From Candidatus Sumerlaeota bacterium (lineage in GTDB: Bacteria > Sumerlaeota > Sumerlaeia > SLMS01 > JAHLLQ01): DNA of 64,000 nt. The notes under the pieces are model-generated. The model had not been told where the DNA came from. It made no database searches and saw only the letters and a program-made list of their open reading frames with translations. Shown here piece after piece: positions 18,549 through 30,092 of this stretch. The first letter of the stretch is position 1; each line of letters opens with the position of its first letter. The stretch lies in NCBI GenBank assembly GCA_030156535.1, contig JASGMJ010000018.1, positions 1 to 64,000 on the forward strand, read 5' to 3'. The translations under genes were made by a program, and so were the position numbers.

Positions 18549-20708
18549 ATGACCGTCGATTTCAGCCAGATTCCGTACGATCTCGATGAGTTCGAGAAGC
18601 CAAAGGTGGAGTCGTGGAAGCGCCTGACGGACGCGGCCTATCGCGAATGGCCAACCCCCGAGGGCATTTCGATCAAGCCGCTGTACACCGCGGCTGATCT
18701 GGAAAACATGGAGCACTTGGACTACTCCGCCGGAATTCCCCCCTTCCTGCGCGGGCCGTACTCCACGATGTACGCCATGCGTCCGTGGACGGTGCGCCAG
18801 TACGCGGGCTTTTCCACGGCGGAGGAATCCAACGCCTTCTATAAGCGCAACATCGCGGCCGGCCAGCGCGGCCTCTCGATCGCCTTCGACCTGGCCACGC
18901 ACCGTGGCTACGACAGCGATCACCCGCGCGTGCTTGGCGACGTCGGCAAGGCCGGCGTGGCCATCGACTCGATCATGGACATGCGCGTGCTGTTCGACAG
19001 CATCCCGCTCGACAAGATGTCGGTCTCGATGACGATGAACGGTGCCGTGATTCCGATCATGGCGCTCTACATCGTCGCCGCCGAGGAACAGGGCGTGCCG
19101 CCGGAGAAACTCACCGGCACGATCCAGAACGACATCCTCAAGGAATTCATGGTCCGCAACACCTACATCTACCCGCCCGTTCCCTCGATGCGGATCATCT
19201 CGGACATCTTCGAGTACACGTCGAAGTACATGCCGAAGTTCAACTCGATTTCGATCTCGGGCTACCACATGCAGGAAGCGGGAGCCACGGCGGACATCGA
19301 GATCGCGTACACGCTGGCCGACGGCCTGGAGTACATCCGCGCCGGACTGCGTGCGGGGCTGGACATCGACAGCTTTGCGCCGCGCTTCTCGTTCTTCTGG
19401 GCCATCGGCATGAACTACTTCATGGAAGTGGCCAAGATGCGCGCGGCTCGCCTGCTGTGGGCACGTTTGGTCAAGCCCTTCAACCCGAAGAACAACAAGT
19501 CCATGGCGCTGCGCACCCACTCGCAGACAAGCGGCTGGTCGCTGACCGAGCAGGATCCGTTCAACAACGTGACGCGCACGGCCATCGAGGCTCTCGGTGC
19601 GGCCCTCGGCCACACGCAGTCGCTGCACACCAACTCGCTCGACGAGGCAATCGCGCTGCCGACGGACTTCTCCGCCCGCATCGCCCGCAATACACAGCTC
19701 ATCCTGCAGGAAGAGACGAACATCTGCAAGGTCGTCGATCCGTGGGCAGGCTCGTATTACGTGGAGTCGCTGACGAAGACGCTGATGGACAAGGCGTGGA
19801 ACCTGATCGGCGAAGTCGAGAGCCTGGGCGGCATGGCCAAGGCCATCGAGACCGGCATCCCGAAGATGCGCATCGAGGAAGCGGCCGCGCGCAAGCAGGC
19901 ACGCATCGACACCGGACGCGACACGATCATCGGCGTGAACAAGTATCGCCTGATGCACGAGGATCCGATCGAGGTGCTGGAGGTCGACAACTCGGCCGTG
20001 TTGCAAGCGCAGCTCAAGCGCCTTGAGCGTCTGCGCGCCGAACGCGACGAGACCGAGGTGCAGGCCGCCGTCGAGAAGATCACGCAGATCGCCCAGTCCG
20101 GCGAAGGCAACCTGCTCGAAGCCGCCATCGACGCCATGCGCAAGCGGGCGACCGTCGGCGAAGTCTCGCTGGCGATGGAGAAGGTCTTCGGACGCTATCA
20201 GCCGAAGATCCACAAGATCACCGGCGTCTACATGGGCGAGGCCCAGGACATGGGCGCCATGCAGGAAGGCGTGCGCATGACCGAAGAGTTCCTCAAGAAG
20301 GAAGGCAGGCGGCCGCGCCTGCTCGTCGCCAAGCTCGGCCAGGACGGCCACGACCGCGGCGCGAAGGTCATTGCCACCGCGTTCGCCGACATGGGCTTCG
20401 ACGTCGACATCGGCCCGCTCTTCCAGACGCCGGAGGAAGTTGCCGATCAGGCCGTCGAGAACGACGTCCACGTCGTCGGCATTTCCTCGCTCGCGGCGGG
20501 ACACAAGACACTCGTCCCCGCCCTGGTGAAGGAACTCAAGGCGCGCAATCGCGAGGATATTCTGGTCGTCTGCGGTGGCGTCATTCCGCAGCAGGACTAC
20601 GACTTCCTCTACGACAACGGCTGCGTCGCGGTCTTCGGCCCCGGAACGATCATCCCGGAAGCGGCAAAGAAGATCCTCGGCCTGCTGTTCGAGCAAATCA
20701 GCGAATAA
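18549..20708 (+). CDS. mutB: Methylmalonyl-CoA mutase, large (alpha) subunit
   Basis: Catalytic subunit that rearranges succinyl-CoA to (R)-methylmalonyl-CoA with adenosylcobalamin. 719 residues. Substrate domain motifs include [28 protein letters not shown] (about 71-98, with the active-site Tyr) and [18 protein letters not shown]. The cobalamin domain (about 590-719) has [15 protein letters not shown] with the axial-ligand His in DxHxxG, then [12 protein letters not shown] and GGVIPQQDY. The ATG at 18549 follows an AGGA site. Product and substrate are shared with the epimerase and decarboxylase genes downstream. Confidence 0.98.
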   Translation: MTVDFSQIPYDLDEFEKPKVESWKRLTDAAYREWPTPEGISIKPLYTAADLENMEHLDYSAGIPPFLRGPYSTMYAMRPWTVRQYAGFSTAEESNAFYKRNIAAGQRGLSIAFDLATHRGYDSDHPRVLGDVGKAGVAIDSIMDMRVLFDSIPLDKMSVSMTMNGAVIPIMALYIVAAEEQGVPPEKLTGTIQNDILKEFMVRNTYIYPPVPSMRIISDIFEYTSKYMPKFNSISISGYHMQEAGATADIEIAYTLADGLEYIRAGLRAGLDIDSFAPRFSFFWAIGMNYFMEVAKMRAARLLWARLVKPFNPKNNKSMALRTHSQTSGWSLTEQDPFNNVTRTAIEALGAALGHTQSLHTNSLDEAIALPTDFSARIARNTQLILQEETNICKVVDPWAGSYYVESLTKTLMDKAWNLIGEVESLGGMAKAIETGIPKMRIEEAAARKQARIDTGRDTIIGVNKYRLMHEDPIEVLEVDNSAVLQAQLKRLERLRAERDETEVQAAVEKITQIAQSGEGNLLEAAIDAMRKRATVGEVSLAMEKVFGRYQPKIHKITGVYMGEAQDMGAMQEGVRMTEEFLKKEGRRPRLLVAKLGQDGHDRGAKVIATAFADMGFDVDIGPLFQTPEEVADQAVENDVHVVGISSLAAGHKTLVPALVKELKARNREDILVVCGGVIPQQDYDFLYDNGCVAVFGPGTIIPEAAKKILGLLFEQISE

Positions 20709-20774
20709 GACAACCAGCAAACGGCCGCCTCGCATTTCCATGCGGGGCGGCAAATCACCTGCCCGGGATTTCCA

Positions 20775-21902
20775 ATGAACGACGAGGGCGCCAAAAAAAG
20801 CGAGTCCGCGCTGCACGTTGTCCCGGGAGTGACACGCAGGGAACGCGTCATTAAACTCGCAAAGAAACGTCCGGTACTCAGCGTCGAGGAGTACGCCGCG
20901 GGTGTGCTCGACGGCAATCGCGCGGTGCTCGGCCGCGCACTGACGCTGATGGAGAGCGCCAACCCGGCGCACCGCCAGAAGGCGGAAGACCTGCTCGAAA
21001 AACTTCGCCCCCATTCGGGAGGCTCGATTCGTCTCGGCATCTCGGGCATCCCGGGAGTGGGCAAATCGACGTTCATTGAAGCGCTGGGAATGCTGCTCGT
21101 GAACAAGGGGCACCGCGTGGCGGTGCTGGCGATCGACCCGTCGAGCGAGGTCTCGGGCGGGAGCATCATGGGCGACAAGACGCGCATGGAGCAGTTGGCG
21201 CGCAGTCCGCGGGCGCTCGTGCGTCCCTCGGCGGGCGGCGGCTGGCTGGGCGGCGTGGCGCGCGGTACGCGCGAGCAGATTCTGGTCTGCGAGGCGGCGG
21301 GCTTCGACGTCGTCATCGTCGAGACCATCGGCGTTGGCCAGTCGGAAACGCAGGTTTCCTCAATGGTGGATTTTTTCCTGCTCCTGATGGTGGCAGGAGC
21401 AGGCGACGAATTGCAGGGCATCAAGCGCGGCATCATCGAAATGGCCGACGGGATGGCAGTGAACAAGGCCGATGGTGACAACATCGCCAACGCCCAGGTG
21501 GCGCGCGCGCAGTACGATGGCGCGCTGCGCCTGCTGCGTCCCGTGACGGAAGGCTGGCATCCGCGCGTGCTCACGTGCTCGGCGGCGACGGGCGACGGAA
21601 TCGATCAGATTTGGAAGATGGTGCTGGATCACCATGCGTTGCTGGAAGATTCGGGGCAGCTCGCGGAGAAGCGCCGCCGCCAGACGTGGTTCTGGATGAA
21701 GCAGGCGATCGAGTATTTCCTCGTCGAGCGCTTCTACACCCATCCAGACGTGGCGGCCAAGCTGCCGGAAACAAAGGAACGCGTGCTGGCGGGCGAGGTT
21801 TCGCCCTTCGTGGCCGCAGAGCGACTCGTGGCTCTGGCAACCGGAGCGGGAGAAACTCTGCCCGTAACGGACGCATCGGAAAGAGAAAAGCAGAGGGGAT
21901 AA
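20775..21902 (+). CDS. meaB: Methylmalonyl-CoA mutase-associated GTPase MeaB
   Basis: G3E-type P-loop GTPase that gates cofactor loading and protects the mutase. 375 residues. It shows Walker A GISGIPGVGKSTFIEALG (about 93-110), the switch region GDKTRMEQLARSPRALVRPS, the IVETIGVGQSE box, and ADGMAVNKADGDN carrying the NKxD base-specificity motif. The C-terminal helices form the dimer region. Sixty-six bases after mutB, in the same transcript. Confidence 0.97.
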   Translation: MNDEGAKKSESALHVVPGVTRRERVIKLAKKRPVLSVEEYAAGVLDGNRAVLGRALTLMESANPAHRQKAEDLLEKLRPHSGGSIRLGISGIPGVGKSTFIEALGMLLVNKGHRVAVLAIDPSSEVSGGSIMGDKTRMEQLARSPRALVRPSAGGGWLGGVARGTREQILVCEAAGFDVVIVETIGVGQSETQVSSMVDFFLLLMVAGAGDELQGIKRGIIEMADGMAVNKADGDNIANAQVARAQYDGALRLLRPVTEGWHPRVLTCSAATGDGIDQIWKMVLDHHALLEDSGQLAEKRRRQTWFWMKQAIEYFLVERFYTHPDVAAKLPETKERVLAGEVSPFVAAERLVALATGAGETLPVTDASEREKQRG

Positions 21903-21980
21903 GTGGAGTTCCCTTGCCCCTTGGGCGCACGGGCTCAATGTGCCGGGCCCGGAATCCTCAACAACAGAAGGCGGGAAATC

Positions 21981-22394
21981 ATGCAAGCGGCGAAAGCGGT
22001 GAATCACATCGGGATCGCGGTCAACTCGATCGACGAGCAGCGCGAATTCTACGAGCAAACCCTCGGCGCAGTCTTCGAGGGAACAGAGGTCGTCACGGAC
22101 CAGAAAGTGAAAGTCGGCTTCTTTCGCATTGGTGACGTGCGGCTGGAATTGCTGGAGCCGACCGACCCCACCAGCACGGTGGCCCAGTTCATCGAGAAGC
22201 GCGGCCAGGGGCTTCATCACGTGGCCTACACCGTCGCCGACCTGCCCGCGCGCATTGCCGAATTGCAGCGGGAAGGGATTCGCATGATCGATGCGACCCC
22301 ACGTACGGGTGCGCACAACACGCGCATCGCGTTTCTTCACCCCAAGAGCTCGCGCGGTGTCCTGACGGAACTCTGCGAACCCATGGGGCATTGA
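21981..22394 (+). CDS. mce: Methylmalonyl-CoA epimerase
   Basis: Interconverts (R)- and (S)-methylmalonyl-CoA, linking the mutase to the decarboxylase. 137 residues from the ATG at 21981. Vicinal-oxygen-chelate fold with two repeats: NHIGIAVNSIDEQREFYEQTLGA at the N terminus (metal His in HIGIAV), then LELLEPTDPTSTVAQFIEKRG and LHHVAYTVADL (second metal His) and LTELCEP with the metal Glu. The reading frame extends 26 codons further upstream, but that part overlaps no conserved sequence. Confidence 0.95.
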   Translation: MQAAKAVNHIGIAVNSIDEQREFYEQTLGAVFEGTEVVTDQKVKVGFFRIGDVRLELLEPTDPTSTVAQFIEKRGQGLHHVAYTVADLPARIAELQREGIRMIDATPRTGAHNTRIAFLHPKSSRGVLTELCEPMGH

Positions 22395-22472
22395 TCGGCG
22401 CTGCGGGAGCCCCCCGCAGTGCAACACGTCCGGGCGGCAAGTCCGTCCACAAGGCAGATGGGAGAAAGTAGC

Positions 22473-24050
<1,578 letters not shown>

Positions 24051-24059
24051 GGACATACC

Positions 24060-24467
24060 ATGTCAACCATGCTCACAGCCACTGCCTCTCCCTTGCTTGC
24101 TGCCGCCACCTCCAATGGCGACATCGGTCAGGGCGTCATGCTCATGTTCATGGGGATGGGGTTGGTCTTCACCGCACTGGCCATCCTGATGATCATCCTG
24201 ATGATCATGCGTGCCACGATCGGAAGCGAAACGGCGGCGCCCGCACCAGCGGCAGCACCCGCGCCTCCGCCTCCAGCGACACCAGCTACAGACAACGGAA
24301 TTGATCCAGAGACAGTGGCGGTGCTCACCGCGGCGGCCATCGCCGTCGTCCGCGCCCCCATTCGTCTCAAGAGCGTCACGTTTATCCGTCATGACGGTGG
24401 CAAGGACTGGGCTTCGCACGGCCGCGCCGCCATTCACACCTCTCATCGCCTGAGGAAGGGAAAATAA
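24060..24467 (+). CDS. mmdD: Na+-pumping decarboxylase gamma/delta subunit (OadG family)
   Basis: Small membrane anchor that holds carboxyltransferase and beta subunit together. 135 residues. There is one membrane helix (about 26-50, GVMLMFMGMGLVFTALAILMI), an Ala/Pro-rich linker (about 58-77), then the cytoplasmic helix and strand DPETVAVLTAAAIAVVRAP seen in OadG/MmdD proteins. The start ATG at 24060 is nine bases after mmdA, and the stop overlaps the start of the biotin carrier gene by one base, indicating coupled translation. Confidence 0.88.
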   Translation: MSTMLTATASPLLAAATSNGDIGQGVMLMFMGMGLVFTALAILMIILMIMRATIGSETAAPAPAAAPAPPPPATPATDNGIDPETVAVLTAAAIAVVRAPIRLKSVTFIRHDGGKDWASHGRAAIHTSHRLRKGK

Positions 24468-24877
24468 TGAAACTGCGCATCACAGTCGAAAGCAACGTCT
24501 ACGAAGTCGAAGTTGAAGTCCTTGAAGGTCTCGACGGCATGGCCGCCGCGGCCGCGCCTGCTCCCCTCGCCGCACCCGCGCGGGCAGCCTCCGCGGCACC
24601 CGCCGCAGCACCCGCAGCCGCTGCACCTGCGGCGCCGAAAGCCGCACCCGCCGCAGCGGCTGGTGCCAAAGTGTTCCCTTCTCCTCTCTCGGGCACCGTG
24701 CGCACCATCAAGGTCAAGGCGGGCGACGCCGTCACCGCGAACCAGGAAGTCATGATCCTCGAAGCCATGAAGATGGAGACGAGCATCTATGCACCGAACG
24801 CCGGAACCGTGAAAGCCGTGCTGGTCAAGGAAGGCGACACCGTGGCAGCCGGAACCGGAATGATCGAGTTCGCCTGA
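24467..24877 (+). CDS. mmdC: Biotin carboxyl carrier subunit of methylmalonyl-CoA decarboxylase
   Basis: Carries the carboxyl group on biotin from the alpha to the beta subunit. 136 residues. A short N-terminal strand region (MKLRITVESNVYEVEVEV) precedes a flexible Ala/Pro swinging linker (about 26-66). The biotinyl domain has the modification site EAMKMET (Lys about 104). The end is cleanly VAAGTGMIEFA. The ribosome site AGGAAGGG lies inside the end of mmdD. Confidence 0.96.
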   Translation: MKLRITVESNVYEVEVEVLEGLDGMAAAAAPAPLAAPARAASAAPAAAPAAAAPAAPKAAPAAAAGAKVFPSPLSGTVRTIKVKAGDAVTANQEVMILEAMKMETSIYAPNAGTVKAVLVKEGDTVAAGTGMIEFA

Positions 24878-24936
24878 CCCAAACGCACGCAACCTCGGCC
24901 GCTTGAAGGCCGAACTCCGCTTACGGAAGAAGTCTC

Positions 24937-26406
24937 ATGGGTGAAGCAATCCAGCAATTTCTGGCCAGTTCGGGCTTTGGACAGTTCGCCATCGGCAATC
25001 TGATCATGATTGGCGTGGGCCTGATCTTCATTGCCCTGGCCATCAAGAAGGGATTCGAGCCCCTTCTTCTCGTGCCGATTGGCTTCGGCATGATTATCGG
25101 CAACATCCCCTACAACACCAACGACCTGAGTCTGAGCGTCTACGACGGACCGGTCAGTGAGTTCAAGATCGCCTATATCGTCGGCGAAGACCCCGTCCAG
25201 ATCGACGGCCAAACCTTCGACCCCTGGACCAAGCTCTACGAGTACAACCGCGACCCCGAACTGCGCGTGCGCGAGGTGCCGCTCAGCAAGGTCAAGCCGC
25301 TCGTGATGGACGAGAAAGTCCTCATGGTGGCCACCGAAGAACGCCTGACCTTCCATCCGACGTCGGATCCTCCGGTGCCAGGCGTCTACGACCTCAAGCA
25401 CGGCGGGCATCGCGTCTTTGTTCAGGAGAAACAACCGGGCGACCGCTATCCCGTCGTCATTGAGCCACAGCGCCAGGACATGTGGAACGCCAGCGTGCTG
25501 TGGATTCTGTTCCGCGGAATCGAGTGGGGCTTCTTTCCCCCACTGATCTTCCTGGGCGTCGGTGCCCTGACGGACTTTGGTCCCCTGCTCTCCAACCCCA
25601 AGACCATCCTTCTCGGTGCGGCAGCCCAGTTCGGCATCTTCGCCGCCCTGCTCATGGCCCTGTTCTTCGGGTTCACGATGAAGGAGGCCGGCGCGATCGG
25701 CATCATTGGTGGAGCAGACGGCCCGACCGCCATCTTTACGTGCACGATCCTCGCGCCTCATTTGCTGGGACCCGTGGCACTGGCGGCCTACAGCTACATG
25801 GCCATGGTCCCGATCATCCAGCCTCCGATCATGAAGCTGCTGACGACCAAGAAGGAACGCCGCATCCGCATGGAGGCGCCGACGAATGTCTCCAAGCGCG
25901 TGAAGATCATCTTCCCGATCGTCGCCTTCATCGTGACGGCCTTCATCGCCAACGGCGCGCTGCCGCTGCTCGGCATGTTGTTCTTCGGCAACCTGCTGCG
26001 TGAGAGCATGGTGACGGATCGTCTGGCGAAGACGGCACAGACGACGTTCATCGACATCGTGACGATTCTGCTCGGCGTGTGCGTCGGTGCCAAGACGATG
26101 GCCGGGAACTTCCTGACGGTGCAGACGATCTTCATCGCGGTTCTGGGCGTCATCGCCTTCAGCTTTGCAACGGCCTCCGGCCTGATCTTTGCCAAGCTGA
26201 TGAACTGGATGTCGAAAGAGGAGATCAACCCGCTGATTGGCGCGTCTGGTGTTTCAGCGGTGCCTATGGCGGCACGCGTGTGTCACCGCGTGGCACAGGA
26301 GGAGGATTCGCAGAACTTCCTCCTCATGCACGCGATGGGGCCAAACGTCGCCGGCGTGATTGGCTCAGCTGTAGCCGCTGGCGTCCTCCTCTCTTACCTG
26401 AGCTAA
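24937..26406 (+). CDS. mmdB: Na+-translocating decarboxylase beta subunit (OadB/MmdB family)
   Basis: Membrane subunit that decarboxylates carboxybiotin and exports Na+. 489 residues, about 60-110 more than usual. Two N-terminal helices (about 18-55) are followed by a hydrophilic stretch at about 60-182. After that the conserved core starts with WGFFPPLIFLGVGALTDF, continues through the sodium/proton site GGADGPTAIF (about 258-267) and ends with GASGVSAVPMAARV. The insert contains no membrane segment and should face the periplasm if the N-terminal helices are oriented as in OadB. An intrinsic terminator follows the gene. Confidence 0.94.
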   Translation: MGEAIQQFLASSGFGQFAIGNLIMIGVGLIFIALAIKKGFEPLLLVPIGFGMIIGNIPYNTNDLSLSVYDGPVSEFKIAYIVGEDPVQIDGQTFDPWTKLYEYNRDPELRVREVPLSKVKPLVMDEKVLMVATEERLTFHPTSDPPVPGVYDLKHGGHRVFVQEKQPGDRYPVVIEPQRQDMWNASVLWILFRGIEWGFFPPLIFLGVGALTDFGPLLSNPKTILLGAAAQFGIFAALLMALFFGFTMKEAGAIGIIGGADGPTAIFTCTILAPHLLGPVALAAYSYMAMVPIIQPPIMKLLTTKKERRIRMEAPTNVSKRVKIIFPIVAFIVTAFIANGALPLLGMLFFGNLLRESMVTDRLAKTAQTTFIDIVTILLGVCVGAKTMAGNFLTVQTIFIAVLGVIAFSFATASGLIFAKLMNWMSKEEINPLIGASGVSAVPMAARVCHRVAQEEDSQNFLLMHAMGPNVAGVIGSAVAAGVLLSYLS

Positions 26407-26421
26407 ACAGAATGGAATCGG

Positions 26422-26452
26422 CGGCCGGTCTTCTTGGATCGGCCGTCTTTAT
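26422..26452 (+). terminator. Intercistronic terminator after mmdB
   Basis: A nine-pair stem (26422-26430 with 26437-26445, one G-U) with a six-base loop and TCTTTAT behind it. It would end or attenuate the mutase-decarboxylase transcript before the CoA-transferase gene. Confidence 0.7.
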
Positions 26453-26494
26453 AGCCGGCACAAACCGGCAATACCCCAAGAGGGAGAAGCAATC

Positions 26495-28021
26495 GTGAGT
26501 CACAACAACGCATACTCGATTCTGACGGCGGAAGAAGCTGCCGATCATGTCTTCAACGGTGCCACGGTCGGGTTCAGCGGATTCACTCCCGCAGGTGCCG
26601 CCAAGGCCATTCCGCGCGCCATTGCCGCGAAAGCCAAGGCCCTGCACGAGAAGAACGAACCCTACCAGATTCGTGTCCTCACCGGTGCCTCCACCGGCAA
26701 GAATCTCGACGAGACACTGGCTGCCGCCGACGCCGTTTCCTGGCGTGCCCCCTACCAGTCCTCCAGGTCCATGCGCAAACTGATGAACCAGGGCAAAGTG
26801 CAGTTCATCGACATGCACTTGTCCCACGTTCCGCAGACCGTCGCCGAGGGCTTCTTCGGCAACATTGACTTTGCCATCGTCGAAGCGACCCACGTCACCT
26901 CCGACGGCCGCGTCTACCTGTCCAGTTCCATCGGCGCCTCGCCCACCTACCTGAAGTGCGCCGACAAGATCATCATCGAGATCAACCGCAGGCACTCGCC
27001 GCGCGTGAGCGAGATGGCCGACATCGCCATCCTCCCCAATCCGCCCTATCGCAGCCCCATTCCGATCTTCCACTGCCTTGAGCGCATTGGCTGGCCCTAT
27101 GCCACGATCGATCCGAAGAAGGTCATCGGCATCGTCGAGACGGACGAACCCGACGACGTCAATCCCTTCGCACCCGCCGACGCTGTCAGCAACAGACTCG
27201 CCTCCAACGTCGTGCACTTTCTCTGCGAGGAGAAGGCCTCCGGCCGCATCCCCAAGCAGTTCCTCCCCCTGCAATCGGGCGTCGGCAACATCGCCAACGC
27301 CGTGATGGCTGGACTTGGCGAGAGCGAGGACATCCCTCCGTTCCTGATGTACTCGGAAGTCTTCCAGGACGCCCTCGTCGACCTCATGCTCAACGGCAAA
27401 CTCGTCGGCGCCTCCGCCACCAGCCTGACGCTCTCGCCCGAGCGCCTGAAGCAGGTCTATGACAACATGGACTTCTTCGTGCCGCGCATCGTGCTTCGCC
27501 CCCAGGAACTCAGCAACAACCCGGGCATCGTTCGCCGCCTCGGCGTCATCACGACGAACACGGCCCTTGAAGTCGATATCTACGGCCATGCCAACAGCAC
27601 CCACGTCTCCGGTACCCAGATGATGAACGGTGTCGGCGGCAGCGGCGACTTCACCCGCAACGCCTACCTCTCCATCTTCATGTGCCCGTCCGTGGCAAAG
27701 GGCGGCCGCATCTCGACCATCGTGCCCATGGCCACGCACGTCGATCACAACGAGCACTCGGTGCAGGTCGTCATCACCGAGCAGGGCATCGCCGACCTGC
27801 GCGGCAAGGGCCCGATCGAACGCGCCAAGACGTTGATCGACAACTGTGCCCACCCGGCCTATCGTCCCTATCTGCACAAGTATCTCGAAACGTCGCCCAT
27901 GGGTCACATTCGCCACGACCTGCGCCGCTGCTTCGAGATGCACCTGAATCTCGCCGAATGCGGCCAGATGCTCCCCGACCTTGATCTCTCGGTCTTTGCG
28001 GATATGTGCGGCGGCGAGTAA
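26495..28021 (+). CDS. Succinyl-CoA:acetate/propionate CoA-transferase
   Basis: Moves CoA between propionyl-CoA (or acetyl-CoA) and succinate, closing the succinate-propionate cycle without ATP cost. 508 residues, GTG start at 26495 with AGAGGGAG upstream. Family features are GFSGFTPAGAAKAIP at the N terminus, the glycine-rich QSGVGNIANAVMAGL loop (about 267-281), MYSEVFQDALVDL with the presumed catalytic Glu (about 288), and HVDHNEHSVQVVITEQGIADLRG near the C terminus. It resembles the AarC/ScpC/Ach1 group; the exact CoA donor is not shown by sequence alone. Confidence 0.9.
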   Translation: MSHNNAYSILTAEEAADHVFNGATVGFSGFTPAGAAKAIPRAIAAKAKALHEKNEPYQIRVLTGASTGKNLDETLAAADAVSWRAPYQSSRSMRKLMNQGKVQFIDMHLSHVPQTVAEGFFGNIDFAIVEATHVTSDGRVYLSSSIGASPTYLKCADKIIIEINRRHSPRVSEMADIAILPNPPYRSPIPIFHCLERIGWPYATIDPKKVIGIVETDEPDDVNPFAPADAVSNRLASNVVHFLCEEKASGRIPKQFLPLQSGVGNIANAVMAGLGESEDIPPFLMYSEVFQDALVDLMLNGKLVGASATSLTLSPERLKQVYDNMDFFVPRIVLRPQELSNNPGIVRRLGVITTNTALEVDIYGHANSTHVSGTQMMNGVGGSGDFTRNAYLSIFMCPSVAKGGRISTIVPMATHVDHNEHSVQVVITEQGIADLRGKGPIERAKTLIDNCAHPAYRPYLHKYLETSPMGHIRHDLRRCFEMHLNLAECGQMLPDLDLSVFADMCGGE

Positions 28022-28051
28022 CGCCTCCCGCCTCCATCACCAGCCAATGCC

Positions 28052-28081
28052 CGTTGCCCCCGCCCACCCGCGGGGGCGACG
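28052..28081 (+). terminator. Strong hairpin after the CoA-transferase
   Basis: A 12-pair stem (CGTTGCCCCCGC with GCGGGGGCGACG, one G-U) and a six-base loop, 30 bases behind the stop codon. No T-run follows, so it may act as a 3' stabiliser or a rho-assisted end. Confidence 0.4.
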
Positions 28082-28204
28082 GCGTTAAAGCGACGTTGCC
28101 GGTGGTCAGTATCCCGGTCGTCTCCCACCATTCACCCCTGTCCGCACCAGAACGTGCCGCCTGCCCGATCCTCGACACACACTCGACGCAAACGGACCGC
28201 CTGA

Positions 28205-28816
28205 ATGATTCCCGCACGCAAAACCCCGCCGAGCCCCGAGCGCGTCGAGCGCCTGCGAGCCGCCCTCGCACGCCGGCAGCCCGATCTCACCGTCGTGCTC
28301 GAAAGCGTCCGCGACATGCACAACGTGAGCGGCATCCTGCGCACGTGCGATGGCGCGGGTGTCTTTGAAGTGCATCTGCTCTACACCAACGGCGTCTTTC
28401 CGAACTTCCACCAGGTCGGGCGGCGTTCGAGCATGGGAGCGCGCAAATGGGTGGAGAAGCGTCTGCATGACAATACGGCGGCGTGTTTCGAGACGCTGCG
28501 GCGCGAGGGCTACCGCATCCTGGCGAGCCGGCTCGACGACGGTGCAAAGGAACTCGGCGAGATGGATTTCACGGGGCCCACCGCCATTATCCTCGGCAAC
28601 GAGCACGACGGCGTCTCGCCCGAAGCAGCCGCCTTTGCCGACGAAACGTTCCGCATTCCGATGCTCGGTGTTGCGCAAAGTCTCAATGTCTCCGTCGCCG
28701 CCGGAATAGCTCTGTACGAGGCCGTACGCCAACGCACGGCGAAGGGGATGTACGAAACGTCCCGCCTGCCCCCCGATGTCTTCGAGCGTATGATGGAGAA
28801 GTGGAAGCAGCTGTGA
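28205..28816 (+). CDS. trmH: tRNA (guanosine-2'-O)-methyltransferase TrmH
   Basis: SPOUT-family enzyme that methylates the ribose of G18 in the tRNA D loop. 203 residues. The three knot motifs are present: NVSGILRTCDGAGV (about 40-53) with the catalytic Arg, AIILGNEHDGVSPE (about 126-139), and IPMLGVAQSLNVSVAAGIALYE (about 151-172). The C-terminal extension ending in FERMMEKWKQL matches TrmH rather than RlmB. Preceded by a 180-base gap with a hairpin. Confidence 0.93.
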   Translation: MIPARKTPPSPERVERLRAALARRQPDLTVVLESVRDMHNVSGILRTCDGAGVFEVHLLYTNGVFPNFHQVGRRSSMGARKWVEKRLHDNTAACFETLRREGYRILASRLDDGAKELGEMDFTGPTAIILGNEHDGVSPEAAAFADETFRIPMLGVAQSLNVSVAAGIALYEAVRQRTAKGMYETSRLPPDVFERMMEKWKQL

Positions 28817-28907
28817 ACAGGATAACGTGCTCTGTGGTTCGCACGGGTTTGCCCGCCCCGTGCCTCGGCTTGACCCACCGGCGCACCACGCGCCCGTACT
28901 GGGCGCC

Positions 28908-30092
28908 ATGATTGCCGACGATGCCATCGCCCGGTTGCACGAAGTTCTCGCGGGACGCCGCGTGGCGCTCGTGCACGACTGGCTGAATGGAATGCGCGGC
29001 GGCGAAAAGGTCCTCGAGCAGTTCTGCCATCTCTTCCCGGACGCCGACATCTTCACGCTCTTCTACGAGCCCGGCCGCATCAGTCCCCTCATCCGCCGCC
29101 ACCGCGTGATCGAGCACCCACTCCCCCGCCGCTTCCCCGTGCTGCGCCAGCACTACCGCTATCTCCTCCCCTTCTTCCCCCGAATGGTGCGCACGTTCCC
29201 GACGCACGAGTACGATCTCGTGCTCTCGACGTCGCACTGCGTGGCCAAGGGAGCACGTCCGCCGCGCCGGGGCCCGCACTTGTCCTATGTCTTCACGCCG
29301 ATGCGCTATGCGTGGGATCATTTCGAGGACTACCTGACGGGGCGCGCGGCACAGGACATGGGGCTGCGGCTGGTGCGCCCCTGGCTGCAGCGCTGGGATG
29401 CAGAGTCGGCCCGCCACGTCGATTCGTTCGCGGCGGACTCGCACCACATCGCAGCGAAGGCCAAACGTTTCTGGGGACGCAGGGCCCGGGTGATTCATCC
29501 GCCGGTGGACCTGGATTTCCATACGCCGGGGGACAAGGAGCCCGGAGACTACTTCCTGTGTGTTGGAGCATTCGTGCCATACAAGCGCTTTGACCGGGCG
29601 ATCCAGGCCGCGAAGCTGGCAGGCAGGCGCCTCATCGTCGTGGGTGCCGGGCCGGAGCGCGAGCGCCTGGAGGCGCTGGCGGGTGATGGCGTGGAGTTCC
29701 GGGGGTGGGCATCGAACGAGGAGCTGAGGAGGCTGTATCGTGGCTGCCAGGCGCTGATTTACCCGGGCGTGGAGGATTTTGGTATCACGGCGCTGGAGGT
29801 GCAGGCGTGCGGGCGTCCGGTTCTTGCCTTGCATCAGGGCGGGGCTGTGGAGACCGTTGTGGCCGGTGTGACCGGCGAGTTCTTTGAGGAACCGACCCCG
29901 GGAGCATTGGCGGATTTATTGACGGCGTTCCGCCCGGAGTCCTATACTCCTACTGTCATTCGTGCCCAGGCCGAGCGTTTCTCTGCCGGGCGGTTCCGCC
30001 AAGAGGTTGCCTGTTGGATTCTCAGCGAAACAATGCCGAGGGGCTGGGGTCCAGGACCCACCGGACGGAGTTCGTCCTTCTCCAGTTCCTGA
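28908..30092 (+). CDS. Glycosyltransferase, GT4 family
   Basis: 394 residues from the ATG at 28908. Opening motif RRVALVHDWLNGMRGGEKVLEQF carries the GGxE acceptor-side loop seen in many exopolysaccharide mannosyltransferases. It continues with YVFTPMRYAWDHFEDYL and IHPPVDLDFHTPGD, then YFLCVGAFVPYKRFDRAIQAA and the donor-binding PGVEDFGITALEVQACGRPVLA (two Glu, about 290-305). The C terminus overlaps the next gene by 79 bases. With that gene (WcaJ type) and GDP-mannose pyrophosphorylase in the window, a role in a secreted polysaccharide is likely. Confidence 0.9.
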   Translation: MIADDAIARLHEVLAGRRVALVHDWLNGMRGGEKVLEQFCHLFPDADIFTLFYEPGRISPLIRRHRVIEHPLPRRFPVLRQHYRYLLPFFPRMVRTFPTHEYDLVLSTSHCVAKGARPPRRGPHLSYVFTPMRYAWDHFEDYLTGRAAQDMGLRLVRPWLQRWDAESARHVDSFAADSHHIAAKAKRFWGRRARVIHPPVDLDFHTPGDKEPGDYFLCVGAFVPYKRFDRAIQAAKLAGRRLIVVGAGPERERLEALAGDGVEFRGWASNEELRRLYRGCQALIYPGVEDFGITALEVQACGRPVLALHQGGAVETVVAGVTGEFFEEPTPGALADLLTAFRPESYTPTVIRAQAERFSAGRFRQEVACWILSETMPRGWGPGPTGRSSSFSSS

